Source: Aquibium sp. ELW1220
GTDB taxonomy: Bacteria > Pseudomonadota > Alphaproteobacteria > Rhizobiales > Rhizobiaceae
Direction: 5' to 3'
Assembly (NCBI RefSeq): GCF_030398385.1
Contig: NZ_JAOAOQ010000005.1
Span: forward strand, 186,001 to 250,000
Length of the DNA: 64,000 nucleotides
Within the stretch, counting starts at the first letter, position 1. The number at the start of each line of letters is the position of its first letter. A model generated the notes under the pieces. The model was not told where the DNA came from, searched no databases, and saw only the letters and a list, made by a program, of their open reading frames with translations. The position numbers and the translations under genes are program-made. Positions 34,757 through 43,707 of the stretch are shown here, in pieces.

Positions 34757-35890
34757 CTACCCCGCCGCCTGCCGCGCCGCGGGGGATGCCACCTTTCGGC
34801 GGTCGAGGTCGAGGCTGACCAGCCGCTCGACCGCGGCGGAGGCATCGGCGAGCACCTGCCTGTAACCGGCGATGCTGCGGGCGAAGACGTTGTAGAAGAC
34901 GACTGCCGGAATGGCGGCGACAAGGCCGATGGCGGTCGCCAGCAGCGCCTCGGCGATGCCCGGAGCCACGATCGCCAGGTTGGTGGTCTGCGCCTCCGAG
35001 ATGCCAATGAAGGCGTTCATGATGCCCCAGACCGTCCCGAACAGGCCAACGAATGGTGCGGTGGAGCCGATCGTCGCGAGGATGCCCGTGCCGCGCGAGA
35101 GCCGGCGACCGGCCTGCGATTCGATGCGGGTCAGGTGCGACTGGACGCGATTGGAAAGCCCCCGGGTCCCGGCATGGTCGAGCATCGGTTCGGAGCGGGA
35201 CATCTCGCCTTCGGCTGTACGGATCATGGAAGCTGCCGGACCGCCGCGGCCAGAAAGCGCGAGCGCAGCGTCATCCACGCTCGACGCCTCGACAATGCTT
35301 GCCAGTGTGCGACGGGCCTTTGCCCGGGCGAGGGCGATCTCGATCGACTTTGCAAGCCAGATGGTCCAGGTGATGAAGGAGGCAAAGGCCAGACCGGTCA
35401 TGACCGCCTTCACCACCCAGTCCGCGGCGAGGAACATGCCCCACGGCGACAGGTCGTGCGGCAGATCGGGATCACGGCCTGACGCACCGAGCAGCCGAGA
35501 GAGCGCCGCCGTTCCGCCGAACAGACCGTCGGCCGCCCCCGGCGCGGCCGGGGCATCGGCGGCCGGACCGGAACCGGGAACCGGCGGGTTGGCGGGCGCC
35601 GGCACGGCGGAACCTGCATCGGGCTGCGCGACGTTCTGTGCCGGATCGACCGGGGCTGCCGACGCAGATGTCGGCAGTGTTCCTTCTTGCGGCATCTCTG
35701 CGGTCTCGCCGGCTTCCGCCCTGGTTTCTGCTGCGGGAGATACCACCGGTGCAGCGTCCTGTGCCCGCACGGCGGATGCGGACGCGAGGACGAGCGTGGC
35801 GCCGAGGAGAAGGATTGCTCCGTTCCAGCAGGACAATCGGGTGCTCCGTCGGCGTTTCGCAGCGGGACGGACGGGAGCTGCCATGCTCAC
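34757..35890 (-). CDS. exbB: ExbB biopolymer transport protein with long N-terminal extension
   Basis: A 377-residue protein. A signal-like segment ([20 protein letters not shown]) is followed by ~110 residues rich in Ala, Pro and Glu, then the ExbB core with three membrane helices, including [25 protein letters not shown] and [24 protein letters not shown], the proton channel helices. The extended periplasmic N-terminus is common in rhizobial and other Gram-negative ExbB proteins. The start is GTG at 35890, overlapping the haem oxygenase stop and preceded by GGAG; an ATG two codons later is possible. Confidence 0.92.
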   Translation of the reverse strand: MSMAAPVRPAAKRRRSTRLSCWNGAILLLGATLVLASASAVRAQDAAPVVSPAAETRAEAGETAEMPQEGTLPTSASAAPVDPAQNVAQPDAGSAVPAPANPPVPGSGPAADAPAAPGAADGLFGGTAALSRLLGASGRDPDLPHDLSPWGMFLAADWVVKAVMTGLAFASFITWTIWLAKSIEIALARAKARRTLASIVEASSVDDAALALSGRGGPAASMIRTAEGEMSRSEPMLDHAGTRGLSNRVQSHLTRIESQAGRRLSRGTGILATIGSTAPFVGLFGTVWGIMNAFIGISEAQTTNLAIVAPGIAEALLATAIGLVAAIPAVVFYNVFARSIAGYRQVLADASAAVERLVSLDLDRRKVASPAARQAAG

Positions 35891-36504
35891 GGGAACATCT
35901 CCATCACCAGACCGTGCACCCGCCGGAAGGCGGCCTCGGCGCCCGCGACCACGCGCGGCTCCTCGTCGACGGTCAGGGGCAGCGCGTCGAGCGCGGCGGT
36001 GAAGGTCCGCCAGTGCAGGCCGCGTCCTTCCGGGGCGGCGCCGAGATGGCACGCTCCGAACCTCTCCGACAGGCCGATCTTGCCCGCTTCCTTGAGCAGG
36101 AACGCAGCGCCGAGATTGGAGCCCTCGGCGACGTAGAGCCAGCCGAGGACGGTCGCGAGGTCGGCGGGCGCGCCATCCGCGAACACCGGTTCCAGCCCAT
36201 GGTCTGGCGGAAGAACGCCGAGGTCGGCCAGATCCCTGACGATCAGCGGGAGCCGTCGTCGGACCTTCAGGTCCGGCAGGACTGCTTGCAGACCGGCGTC
36301 GTCGTACAGCGCGTCGATATCGCGATGGAACGCATGCTGCAGCGAAAGGAAGCGGCCGTAGCGTTCGCGGCTGGCAAAGGGCTCCCTGCGCATGATCGCC
36401 CGGTCCAGTCGGTCGTGCGTCTCGCCCGTGGCCGCCTTGAGGCGCTTCCCGCGCGAAGCCTGCTCCGCCCCGGGCTTCGTCGTCGATGTCTCGTCCGTCG
36501 GCAT
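35887..36504 (-). CDS. Biliverdin-producing haem oxygenase
   Basis: A 205-residue helical protein of the bacterial haem oxygenase family (HemO/PigA and BphO branch). H30 in [10 protein letters not shown] is the likely proximal iron ligand, and [18 protein letters not shown] matches the distal-helix region. It opens the haem ring to release iron, CO and biliverdin in the cytoplasm, the last step of haem-iron use. It is placed 94 bases after the haem receptor and overlaps exbB by four bases, consistent with one operon. Confidence 0.9.
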   Translation of the reverse strand: MPTDETSTTKPGAEQASRGKRLKAATGETHDRLDRAIMRREPFASRERYGRFLSLQHAFHRDIDALYDDAGLQAVLPDLKVRRRLPLIVRDLADLGVLPPDHGLEPVFADGAPADLATVLGWLYVAEGSNLGAAFLLKEAGKIGLSERFGACHLGAAPEGRGLHWRTFTAALDALPLTVDEEPRVVAGAEAAFRRVHGLVMEMFP

Positions 36505-36598
36505 TCGTCTTCCTGTCTTCGTTTCGGCCGGCCCGCCGCCTGGCGTGGACCGGGTGATGTTCGCCGTGGGCCCGCGGTTCCTGCGGATCGGCGCTGGA

Positions 36599-39397
36599 TC
36601 AGAATTTCACGTTCATGCCCATCAGGAACGTGCGGCCGGGCGCGATGTAGCTGGCCGTGGCTGGGATGTAGCGCCGGTCGGTCACGTTGTTGAACGACAG
36701 GTTGAGCGTCGCCTGACGCCCGATGTCGAATGACCCATGGAGATCCAGGGTCGTGTAGGGGTCTCCTGTCTCGGTGAGGTTGCCGTTCTCGTCGAGATAG
36801 CGGGCGAGGTTCGGCGTCACGTGATTGACGCGGGCACCCAGCCGGACCCTCCTGTCGAACAGGCGCACCCCGGCATCGACGGTGACCTTGAAGCGGGGCG
36901 GCACGGCTCCGGCGAAGGCGAAGATCTCGCCGGTCGTCGAACCATCGCTGTTGGTGAATATCTGCGTCGTCTGCGGCCATGTGGTCTCGAGCCAGGTCGC
37001 GGCAGCGCCGACCCAGTAGGTGCCAGCGTCGTAGTTACCCTCCAGTTCGAGGCCCTTCATCGTGGTGTCCTCGGCGGCGTTGACGAAGCTGTCATATTCC
37101 TGGGTCGTCACGTCGCTCGTCCGGATCCTGCCGATGACGATGTAGTCATCGATCGTCCGGTGGAAGGCGGATGCCTTGAACCGCAGGCTGTCGCCGCCCT
37201 GGACGACATCGTCGAGCATCACGTTGACGCCCGCTTCCCAGGTCCGCGCCCGCTCCGCGCGCAGGTCCTGGTTGGGCGCTGCGGAGGTGCCGGCTGTGTT
37301 GGTCGGGATGACGGAGCCGGAGAAAAAGGCCTCGTTCGTCGTCGGCGGGCGCAGGCTGTGCGCATAGCTGACATAGGGCCGCAGCCAGCCCACCGGCTTG
37401 AACTCGACCGTGGCGGTCGGCAGCCAGGCACCGTCGGTTCGGTCGACCTCGGTCTCGTGCTCGGGATAATCGGTGACGTAGGTGGTGACGCCGCGAACCA
37501 CGGTGCCTGCGGCGCGCCAGACACCGTCGATCGGCTCGCCCGCCTGGACGAGGAGATTGCAGTTGGTCTGACGCGCCGAATCACTGATCGGCTGGCCGTT
37601 GTTCGGATTGAGCCCGGTTTCGCAGATCGCCTTGCGCAGATTATAGGTTGTGAGGCTATTGACCTGCGCCCATTCGGCCCACGTCGTCACCGCCTGTGCA
37701 GTCCGGTCCGGCGTCGTCGTCGTGGTGACGCGCCGGTTGTAGTAGCGGGCCGTTCCATGCAGCCTGTACCAGTCGTAGCGCAGGCCCGCCGACAGCGTCA
37801 TCCAGTCGACCGGCTCGAGGGTGCCGTTGACGAAAGAACTCACGACATCGCGCTGGCCCGGGCGGTTGTAGGGCAGCCAGCCTGTGGCGATGAGCGGATC
37901 TTCCGCGATGTCCTCGTTCATGACGTGGCTCGTCGCATCGTCGCGGAAGGCTTCGACGCCGTAGTTCAGGCTGAACGGACCTGCGGCCGTGTCGAACGCG
38001 CTCGTGTTCTGAAGCGTGCCGCCGAAGCTCAGGAAGTCGCGTTCCTGGAAGGTCTCCGGGTCGATCAGGATGCCGCTGGCAATTCGCGCGTGACGGGTCT
38101 CGTCGCTGCGGGAACTGTTGAGCCACAGGTTCGCCTCAGCATTGATCAGCGGGCTTTCCGGGTTCCAGGCGACGTTGGCGCTGACGCTGTCGTTCGCGCT
38201 CTCGAAGTCGCTGCCCACGGTCGTGCCGGTCGGACTGTAGCTGAAGTCGTTCTGCTGGTGCATCCAGGAGAGCGATGTCCGGACGTCTCCGAAATCCCCC
38301 TCCAGCTTCAACAGGGAGGACCAGGTCTCCCTGGCCGTCATGTTGTAGACGTTGGAGCCCGTGACCTCGCCGTGCTCGCCATTCTCGTAGTCGCCCATCT
38401 GCGTCCTGCTCAGGCCGGCCGTCAGCGAGAAGATGTCTCCCAGGCGGGTCGCGGCGATCACCGATCCCTGGAAGTCGCTCGCGTTGCTTCCGGTCGTCGC
38501 ATCGAGCTCGACGCCCCAGATCCGACCCGGGCCGATGATATCGTCAGCATTGATGGTACGGAAGTCCACTCCGCCGCCGAGCGATCCCGCGCTGCCCGCC
38601 CTCGCGCCGGGGTTCTTGTCGATGTCGACCCGCCGGATGAAGGCCGAATCGACATAGGCCGTGCCGTAGCCGCCCATGCCGCCGCCATACCGTCCGCCAT
38701 CCTGCGCGTTCTGCCGCGCTCCGTCGATCGAGACGACGACGCGCCCCGAATCGCCGACGCCGCGAATATTGGGCGAAACCGTCGGAAAGCTCCCCTGGCC
38801 TTCGCCCGAATAGACGCCCGGCGCGCTGGCGATCGCATCGCGCACGTTGCGAGCGCCTGAACTGCGGATGGCCTCGCCAGAGACGACGCCGACCGAAGCC
38901 GGCGTCTCGTAGACCCAGTCTGGTGTACCCTGGAAACCCGCACCCGAAGCGGCGTCGCTTCCGCTTCCGGCGGTGACGTCGATCGTCCCGAGCAGGATCG
39001 ACCCCTCCGCGTCCGGAGCGCCCGCGGCTGGGTCGCTTATCGTGACGGTGCCGGCGTTTGTGAAGGCATAGGCGAGGCCGCTGCCCTCGAGCAGCCGGGA
39101 CAGTGCCTGATCGCGCGTGAAGCGACCCGAGAGCGCCGGGCTGTTTCGCCCGGCGACGAGGCTCGACGGAAAAAGGAGGCGCAGGCCCGCCTGGTCGGCG
39201 AAGGTGGTCAGGGCCGAACCGAGGCTCTGCGGTCGGATGTTCAGCATGAGGATCTGCGCCGCCGTTCCCTGCGCATGCGCGGGTTCCCGGTGCGCTGCCC
39301 CGGCGACTGCCAGGAACGCCACCGACACCAGCAGCGCCGCCATGACCGCTCTTCGCCGCGCCCGGCCTGCGCCGGTCTTCTTTGCCTCTTTTCGCAT
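36599..39397 (-). CDS. TonB-dependent haem/haemoglobin-type receptor with STN domain
   Basis: A 932-residue outer-membrane receptor. After a signal peptide (VMAALLVSVAFLAVAGAAHREPAHAQ) residues ~45-115 form an STN (secretin and TonB N-terminal) signalling domain: NIRPQSLGSALTTFADQAGL. The plug (~150-285) carries SAPGVYSG and SPNIRGVGDSGRVVVSIDGARQN, of the haemoglobin/transferrin/lactoferrin receptor type. The barrel ends MNVKF. The LRPPTTNEAF segment resembles the FRAP box region of haem receptors but is not canonical. STN plus the adjacent FecR and sigma factor indicate cell-surface signalling. Haem as substrate is supported by the haem oxygenase next door. Confidence 0.9.
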   Translation of the reverse strand: MRKEAKKTGAGRARRRAVMAALLVSVAFLAVAGAAHREPAHAQGTAAQILMLNIRPQSLGSALTTFADQAGLRLLFPSSLVAGRNSPALSGRFTRDQALSRLLEGSGLAYAFTNAGTVTISDPAAGAPDAEGSILLGTIDVTAGSGSDAASGAGFQGTPDWVYETPASVGVVSGEAIRSSGARNVRDAIASAPGVYSGEGQGSFPTVSPNIRGVGDSGRVVVSIDGARQNAQDGGRYGGGMGGYGTAYVDSAFIRRVDIDKNPGARAGSAGSLGGGVDFRTINADDIIGPGRIWGVELDATTGSNASDFQGSVIAATRLGDIFSLTAGLSRTQMGDYENGEHGEVTGSNVYNMTARETWSSLLKLEGDFGDVRTSLSWMHQQNDFSYSPTGTTVGSDFESANDSVSANVAWNPESPLINAEANLWLNSSRSDETRHARIASGILIDPETFQERDFLSFGGTLQNTSAFDTAAGPFSLNYGVEAFRDDATSHVMNEDIAEDPLIATGWLPYNRPGQRDVVSSFVNGTLEPVDWMTLSAGLRYDWYRLHGTARYYNRRVTTTTTPDRTAQAVTTWAEWAQVNSLTTYNLRKAICETGLNPNNGQPISDSARQTNCNLLVQAGEPIDGVWRAAGTVVRGVTTYVTDYPEHETEVDRTDGAWLPTATVEFKPVGWLRPYVSYAHSLRPPTTNEAFFSGSVIPTNTAGTSAAPNQDLRAERARTWEAGVNVMLDDVVQGGDSLRFKASAFHRTIDDYIVIGRIRTSDVTTQEYDSFVNAAEDTTMKGLELEGNYDAGTYWVGAAATWLETTWPQTTQIFTNSDGSTTGEIFAFAGAVPPRFKVTVDAGVRLFDRRVRLGARVNHVTPNLARYLDENGNLTETGDPYTTLDLHGSFDIGRQATLNLSFNNVTDRRYIPATASYIAPGRTFLMGMNVKF

Positions 39398-39569
39398 GGA
39401 GTATGCCCCGTCCTGCCTCGTTGACTCGTCGAGGGCGTGGCTGGCGGGTGAAACGCTGTCTCGCTGGCCCTCGGATCAAGGACGCAGCGGCGGGCGCGAT
39501 CTTGCACCGTGAGTCGGAAATAAAGTTGAGTATTCGACGCAGCTATTAATCCCCGAACGAGGCCTGCCG

Positions 39570-40514
39570 CTACCGGATGAGCGTCACCAGAGGCAGTCGC
39601 GTGATCCGAACGGGGAGCGTCGCCTCGATGGCGCCGAGCACGGCCTCCGGTTCCGTCAGATCGAAGACTCCCGTCACCTCCAGCGACCGGAGCCGGTCGC
39701 TGGCGATCACGATCCTGCCGGTTCGATAGCGTTCGAGTTCGGCCACGACGTCGCCGAGCGGACGGCGGTCGAAGATGAGCTTGCCCCTGCGCCAGGCTGT
39801 CTCGGCGTCGGAATCGATCGTCTCGGGCGGCGAGGGAGGGGCGGTACCGTCGTAGCGCACCCGCTGGTCGACCGTCGCGATCACGAGTGAGGATGGCGCG
39901 GCCTCCGTGGCAATGTCGACGGTGCCTTCTATCACGGTGACCACCACCTCCCGTGGCCGGATGTCGACGTCGAAGACCGTCCCGACCGCCCGCGTCCGCC
40001 CGGCACCGGCCGCGACGATGAACGGCCGGGAAGGATCGTGCGCGACGGTGAATGCTGCCTGGCCCCCGTGGATGCGAAGCAGGCGCTCCCGGGCGCTGAA
40101 GTCGACGGACAGTGAGGTGCCGGCGTTGAGGAATGCGGACGATCCGTCGTCCAGAAATAGGTTGCGCTGCTCCCCGATGCCGGTGACGTGGTCTGCGAGC
40201 AGGTGCGGGCCGATCGAACCGGACCGCGCGAGGAGGGCGCCGCCCGCTACCAGGATCCCGGCGCCCAGGACTGCCCGTCGCGTCAGCTTCACCTTCCGGT
40301 CGGCGCGGCGGACCCGGGTCCCGGCGATCCCCACGCCGTGCCAGATCGCCTCGGCCTCCCGCGCTGCCTGTTCGTGCTTCTCGCTTGTTTGCCGCCACGC
40401 CGCAAACGCCACATGGTCGTTCGCGGTGGCCCGGCCGGAATTCAGCCTGACCATCCAGTCGATGGCCTCGTCGCTCAGAACCATGTTGTCAGGGTGTCTG
40501 CCCTCGGATGTCAT
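39570..40514 (-). CDS. fecR: FecR-family anti-sigma/transmembrane sensor
   Basis: A 314-residue regulator. The N-terminal ~75 residues are the cytoplasmic DUF4880-type sigma-binding part (WMVRLNSGRATANDHVAFAAWR), one membrane helix follows (about 80-97, RRAVLGAGILVAGGALLA), then the periplasmic FecR domain with FSARERLLRIHGGQAAFTV. A C-terminal secretin/TonB short N-terminal-like segment (GKLIFDRRPLGDVVAELERY) should contact the STN domain of the receptor. It passes ligand occupancy of the receptor to the sigma factor encoded just upstream. Confidence 0.92.
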   Translation of the reverse strand: MTSEGRHPDNMVLSDEAIDWMVRLNSGRATANDHVAFAAWRQTSEKHEQAAREAEAIWHGVGIAGTRVRRADRKVKLTRRAVLGAGILVAGGALLARSGSIGPHLLADHVTGIGEQRNLFLDDGSSAFLNAGTSLSVDFSARERLLRIHGGQAAFTVAHDPSRPFIVAAGAGRTRAVGTVFDVDIRPREVVVTVIEGTVDIATEAAPSSLVIATVDQRVRYDGTAPPSPPETIDSDAETAWRRGKLIFDRRPLGDVVAELERYRTGRIVIASDRLRSLEVTGVFDLTEPEAVLGAIEATLPVRITRLPLVTLIR

Positions 40515-40642
40515 GAAGTCGGCCGTCGCCCTGCACCTGCGGTGGTCGCGGCCCGATCCTGCGGGCGCGCGCGCTCATGTCTGCCACGTACATCAAGGAC
40601 GAGACGAGGCGACGGAAATTGCACCGCAGCCCAGCGGAATCA

Positions 40643-41176
40643 TCATGCCATGTTGCGGAAATGATCGCGGCAATGGCGCAGGCTCTGCGCCAGATATCGT
40701 GCGACCATGCTTTCGGAAACCTTCAGCCGGCCGGCAATCTGCGCGTGGGAAAGTCCGTCGCAGCGGTTGAGCAGCAGCGCGGCACGCGGCTTCGGAGGAA
40801 GCTCGGCGAGGGCAAGGACGAGTTGGCGCAACTGATCCCGGTCGATCGCGACGGTTTCGGGCGAGGGGGAACCGTCCACCACAGCTTCAAGGACGGCGTC
40901 CTCGCTGATGCAGCGCGACGTGTGCCGCTGCTCCTTGCGCAGGAGATCGATCGCGATGTTTCCGGCGACGCGAAGGATGAAGGCCTGCCGGTCTCGAACT
41001 TCGACCGGTCTGGACTGGATTCTCGCGAGACGCAGCCATGTCTCCTGCAACGCGTCCTCGGCCAGTTCGTGCGAGCCGGTGCGCTTCTTGAGCGCCATGC
41101 GGAGCGTTTTCAGCTGGCGCAGGTAGACCGATAGAAGGTCGTCGGAAACCTCGGCCGGTGTGTTTGTCGTGGACAT
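40643..41176 (-). CDS. FecI-like ECF sigma factor
   Basis: A 177-residue ECF sigma factor of the FecI group. Region 2 contains AEDALQETWLRLARI and RQAFILRVAGNIAIDLLRKEQRH; region 4 contains LAELPPKPRAALLLNRCDGLSHAQIAGRLKVSESMVARYLAQSLRHC, described here in pieces of a single helix-turn-helix. When released by FecR it directs RNA polymerase to the haem receptor promoter. ATG at 41176 is chosen because the upstream frame shows no sigma homology. An ICE-like box lies about 110 bases upstream. Confidence 0.92.
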   Translation of the reverse strand: MSTTNTPAEVSDDLLSVYLRQLKTLRMALKKRTGSHELAEDALQETWLRLARIQSRPVEVRDRQAFILRVAGNIAIDLLRKEQRHTSRCISEDAVLEAVVDGSPSPETVAIDRDQLRQLVLALAELPPKPRAALLLNRCDGLSHAQIAGRLKVSESMVARYLAQSLRHCRDHFRNMA

Positions 41177-41286
41177 GGCGGCAACGCGGTAAACGGGGCG
41201 AAAGCCCGCGCGTCTCTGTGCCGCGAGCTTGGGGGCTACCTGCAAGTTCAGATAGCCTGCCCGCGAAATCCTCGCAACGCCGATGA

Positions 41287-41303
41287 TTTAGAGTCATTCC
41301 AGA
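41287..41303. promoter_or_regulatory. ICE-like (Irr) box upstream of the haem-signalling sigma gene
   Basis: TTTAGAGTCATTCCAGA resembles the rhizobial iron control element TTTAGAA-N3-TTCTAAA at about 11-12 of 14 fixed positions. It lies upstream of the ECF sigma gene on the minus strand, in the gap before the cupin gene. Irr binds such sites in iron- and haem-responsive fashion. The match is imperfect, so this is a candidate only. Confidence 0.45.
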
Positions 41304-41390
41304 CCGGGAAGAGGACCTCTTGCTCGACCATCCGCCGGGCAAGACAACCAGCCGCTTCGAGGGAGACCGGATGGCCGGACCGTGCAGCCA

Positions 41391-41840
41391 TCACGAAGCC
41401 TGCTGGCGTCCTGGCTTCCAGCCAGGGGGCGCGAGTTCGAAGGCGGCGAAGTCGAAGCCGGGGGCGACGGTGCACCCCACGAGCGTCCAGTCGCCGAGGC
41501 TCCGGGCCGACTGCCAGGCAGCGGCCGGCACGATGCCCTGCGGACGCTGGCCGGACAGGATGTCCGGTCCGAGCGTCAGCCGCTCGACGTTGACCCCGTC
41601 GACTGGAATCGACAATTCGAGCGGTGCTCCGGCATGGTAGTGCCAGACCTCGACGGCATCCTTCACCAGATGCCAGTGCGATACCTGTCCGCGCTCCAGC
41701 AGGAAATAGATCGCGGTCGAGTGCCCGCGCAGCCCGCCCGCTGAATCGCGAAACGTCTCCACATACCAGCCGCCTTCGGGATGCGGCCGCATGCCCAGCG
41801 CCTCGATGATCGGGCGCGCCTCCGTGGCGCCGCCGCTCAC
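41391..41840 (-). CDS. DUF985 cupin protein
   Basis: A 149-residue cupin of the DUF985 family: IIEALGMRPHPEGGWYVETFRDS opens it, SHWHLVKDAVEVWHYHAGAPLEL carries the metal-binding histidines, and TLVGCTVAPGFDFAAFELA closes it. The family has no settled reaction; some members are annotated as epimerase-like. The start is a GTG overlapping the gloB stop (GTGA), with AAGGA upstream, so it is co-translated with gloB. Confidence 0.87.
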   Translation of the reverse strand: MSGGATEARPIIEALGMRPHPEGGWYVETFRDSAGGLRGHSTAIYFLLERGQVSHWHLVKDAVEVWHYHAGAPLELSIPVDGVNVERLTLGPDILSGQRPQGIVPAAAWQSARSLGDWTLVGCTVAPGFDFAAFELAPPGWKPGRQQAS

Positions 41841-42604
41841 GCGATGTCCTTGCGCTTGCGGATCTCGGCAAAGACAGCCTCGTCGGTCGCATCCTCCATG
41901 CCGAGATTGCGGCGGATGATCGGATCGTGTGCTCGCAGGAACGGGTTCGTCGCCATCTCCTGCATCAATGTCGTCGGCAGGGTCGGCAGGCCCTGCGCTC
42001 GTAGCCGATCCACTTCGGCCGCGCGCGTCTTCAGGGCCGAGTTGGTTGGGTCGATGCCGAGCGCGAAGCGGGCGTTCGACAGCGTGTACTCGTGTCCGCA
42101 ATAGACCCTCGTCTCGAGCGGCAGTGCCGTGAGCTTCTTCAGCGAGGCGAACATGTCCGGTGCCTTGCGTTCGAACAGCCGGCCGCAGCCGAGCGAGAAG
42201 AGCGTGTCGCCGGTGAAAGCGATGTGCGAGTCGGGGAAGTGATAGCAGACATGTCCGGCCGTATGCCCCGGGGTCTCGATCACGCGCACGGTCTCGCCGC
42301 CGAAGCGGAAGGTCTCACCGTCCCGCACCGTGCGATCGATGCCGGGTATGCGCGCAGCTTCCGATTCGGGGCCGATGATCGTCAGACCGAACTTCTCCTT
42401 CAGCGCCAGGTTGCCCTCGACATGGTCCGGGTGGTGGTGCGTCGTCAGGATGACCGTCGGCGCCCAGCCGGTGCGCTCGATGGCGGCGAGAATCGGTCTG
42501 ACCTCCGGCGCATCGATGATGGCGGTCTCGCCGGTCGCCGGATCGCGCGCGAGCACGCCGAAATTGTCGCTCCGGCACATGAACTGTTCGATTTCCAGGG
42601 TCAT
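41837..42604 (-). CDS. gloB: Hydroxyacylglutathione hydrolase (glyoxalase II)
   Basis: A 255-residue metallo-beta-lactamase-fold hydrolase with the usual length of GloB. THHHPDH near residue 57 binds the two metal ions, with further ligands in GHTAGHVCY, FTGDTLF and YCGHEYT. It hydrolyses S-lactoylglutathione to lactate in methylglyoxal detoxification. The ATG at 42604 begins MTLEIEQFMCRSDNFG, the standard N-terminus. It is divergent from a methyltransferase gene. Confidence 0.95.
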   Translation of the reverse strand: MTLEIEQFMCRSDNFGVLARDPATGETAIIDAPEVRPILAAIERTGWAPTVILTTHHHPDHVEGNLALKEKFGLTIIGPESEAARIPGIDRTVRDGETFRFGGETVRVIETPGHTAGHVCYHFPDSHIAFTGDTLFSLGCGRLFERKAPDMFASLKKLTALPLETRVYCGHEYTLSNARFALGIDPTNSALKTRAAEVDRLRAQGLPTLPTTLMQEMATNPFLRAHDPIIRRNLGMEDATDEAVFAEIRKRKDIA

Positions 42605-42704
42605 TCCGTACCTCATTCGTGCTGTGCGGGAACGATAGGGCGCGGCATCCGTCTTCGCCACCCTTTCCTTGCGGTGTCGGCGCCGGGCGACTAGCGTGCG
42701 CGCC

Positions 42705-43460
42705 ATGCACACCGACATCGTCGATCTCCGCGCCTTCTACTCGACGACCCTCGGGCGACTGGCCGAGCGGTCGATCGCCATGGCGCTGTCCAGCATCTGG
42801 TCGACGTTGCCCAACGAGCGCCTCGTCGGCCTCGGCTACACCCTGCCCTGGCTCGACCGGTTCGGCGTGGAAGCGGAGCGGGTCTTCTCCTTCATGCCGG
42901 CGACCCAGGGCGCGATCAACTGGCCGCCGCACGGGCCGTCGGCAACGGCGCTCGTCTTCGACGAAGAACTTCCGCTGTTCGATTCCTCCATCGACCGCAT
43001 GCTGATGGTGCACGCGCTCGAACACGCCGAGAACCCGCGCGAGACGCTGATGGAGATCTGGCGCGTGCTGGCGCCGGGCGGACGCCTCGTCATCGTGGTG
43101 CCCAATCGCCGCGGCGTCTGGGCCCGCTTCGAGCACACGCCTTTCGGCACCGGGCGCCCCTGGTCGCGCGGGCAGATCCTGTCGCTCCTGCGGGAAACCA
43201 ACTTCACCCCGGCGTCCTGGGCGGAAGCGCTGTTCTTTCCTCCCTCGCAGAGCCGCTGGGCGTTGCGAGCGCATCAGATCATCGAGCGCACCGGTCGACG
43301 GTTCTGGCCGATGTTCTGTGGTGTCCTGATCGTCGAGGCACAGAAACGGCTCTACCAGGGCCTGCCGGTCGCGCAGCGCGCCTCACGCCGCGTCTTCGTG
43401 CCGGTCCTCGCGCCACAGGGTGCCGCGAGAACGCCGACCTTAACCGGGAATTTACCCTGA
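42705..43460 (+). CDS. SAM-dependent methyltransferase-like protein
   Basis: A 251-residue protein with a class I methyltransferase fold of the Methyltransf_11 type. The later motifs FDSSIDRMLMVHALEHAENP and EIWRVLAPGGRLVIVVPN are clear. Motif I, normally the glycine-rich SAM loop, is reduced to VGLGYTLPWLDRFG, so SAM binding may be altered. The substrate is unknown. A protein of this kind next to gloB is common in Rhizobiales. The ATG at 42705 starts MHTDIVDLR. Confidence 0.8.
   Translation: MHTDIVDLRAFYSTTLGRLAERSIAMALSSIWSTLPNERLVGLGYTLPWLDRFGVEAERVFSFMPATQGAINWPPHGPSATALVFDEELPLFDSSIDRMLMVHALEHAENPRETLMEIWRVLAPGGRLVIVVPNRRGVWARFEHTPFGTGRPWSRGQILSLLRETNFTPASWAEALFFPPSQSRWALRAHQIIERTGRRFWPMFCGVLIVEAQKRLYQGLPVAQRASRRVFVPVLAPQGAARTPTLTGNLP
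43440..43454. promoter_or_regulatory. Near-match to a CtrA site ahead of a small gene
   Basis: TTAA-N7-TTTA lies about 46 bases upstream of the small gene at 43500, one base off the CtrA consensus TTAA-N7-TTAA, but inside the last codons of the preceding gene. Confidence 0.2.
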
Positions 43461-43499
43461 CGGCGCACCATGTCTGCATCATCCGAAGGGTGCAGGGGC

Positions 43500-43700
43500 A
43501 TGGCGAAGACGAACGAGATCACGCGACTCGATGACCGGGCGCTTCTGCGGCAACTGGTGCGCGAACTGGTCGACGGAGGCTACTGTCTCGACGAACTCGA
43601 CGTGAAGCTGAGCCAGATCGTTCCCGTCGATCTCGACCTTCTGCACGAGTGTTTCCTCGAAGTCGAAGGCGCCGACGCATCGGCCCGGCGCGCCGCCTGA
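43500..43700 (+). CDS. Small acidic hypothetical protein
   Basis: A 66-residue protein, MAKTNEITRLDDRALLRQLV and onward, predicted to be mainly helical (RALLRQLVRELVDGGYCLDELDVKL) and acidic. No family recognised. The ATG follows AGGGGC closely; an upstream in-frame ATG at 43470 would add ten residues. Coding is supported by a plausible ribosome site and codon use like its neighbours, but not by a known domain. It is convergent with metW. Confidence 0.5.
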   Translation: MAKTNEITRLDDRALLRQLVRELVDGGYCLDELDVKLSQIVPVDLDLLHECFLEVEGADASARRAA

Positions 43701-43707
43701 ACCAAGG

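Noticed and set aside
36737-38860. A 707-codon open frame on the plus strand inside the haem receptor gene
   Set aside because: It is antisense to a clear receptor gene. Its composition (Arg, Asp and Val rich, no domains) is that of the shadow frame common in high-GC DNA.
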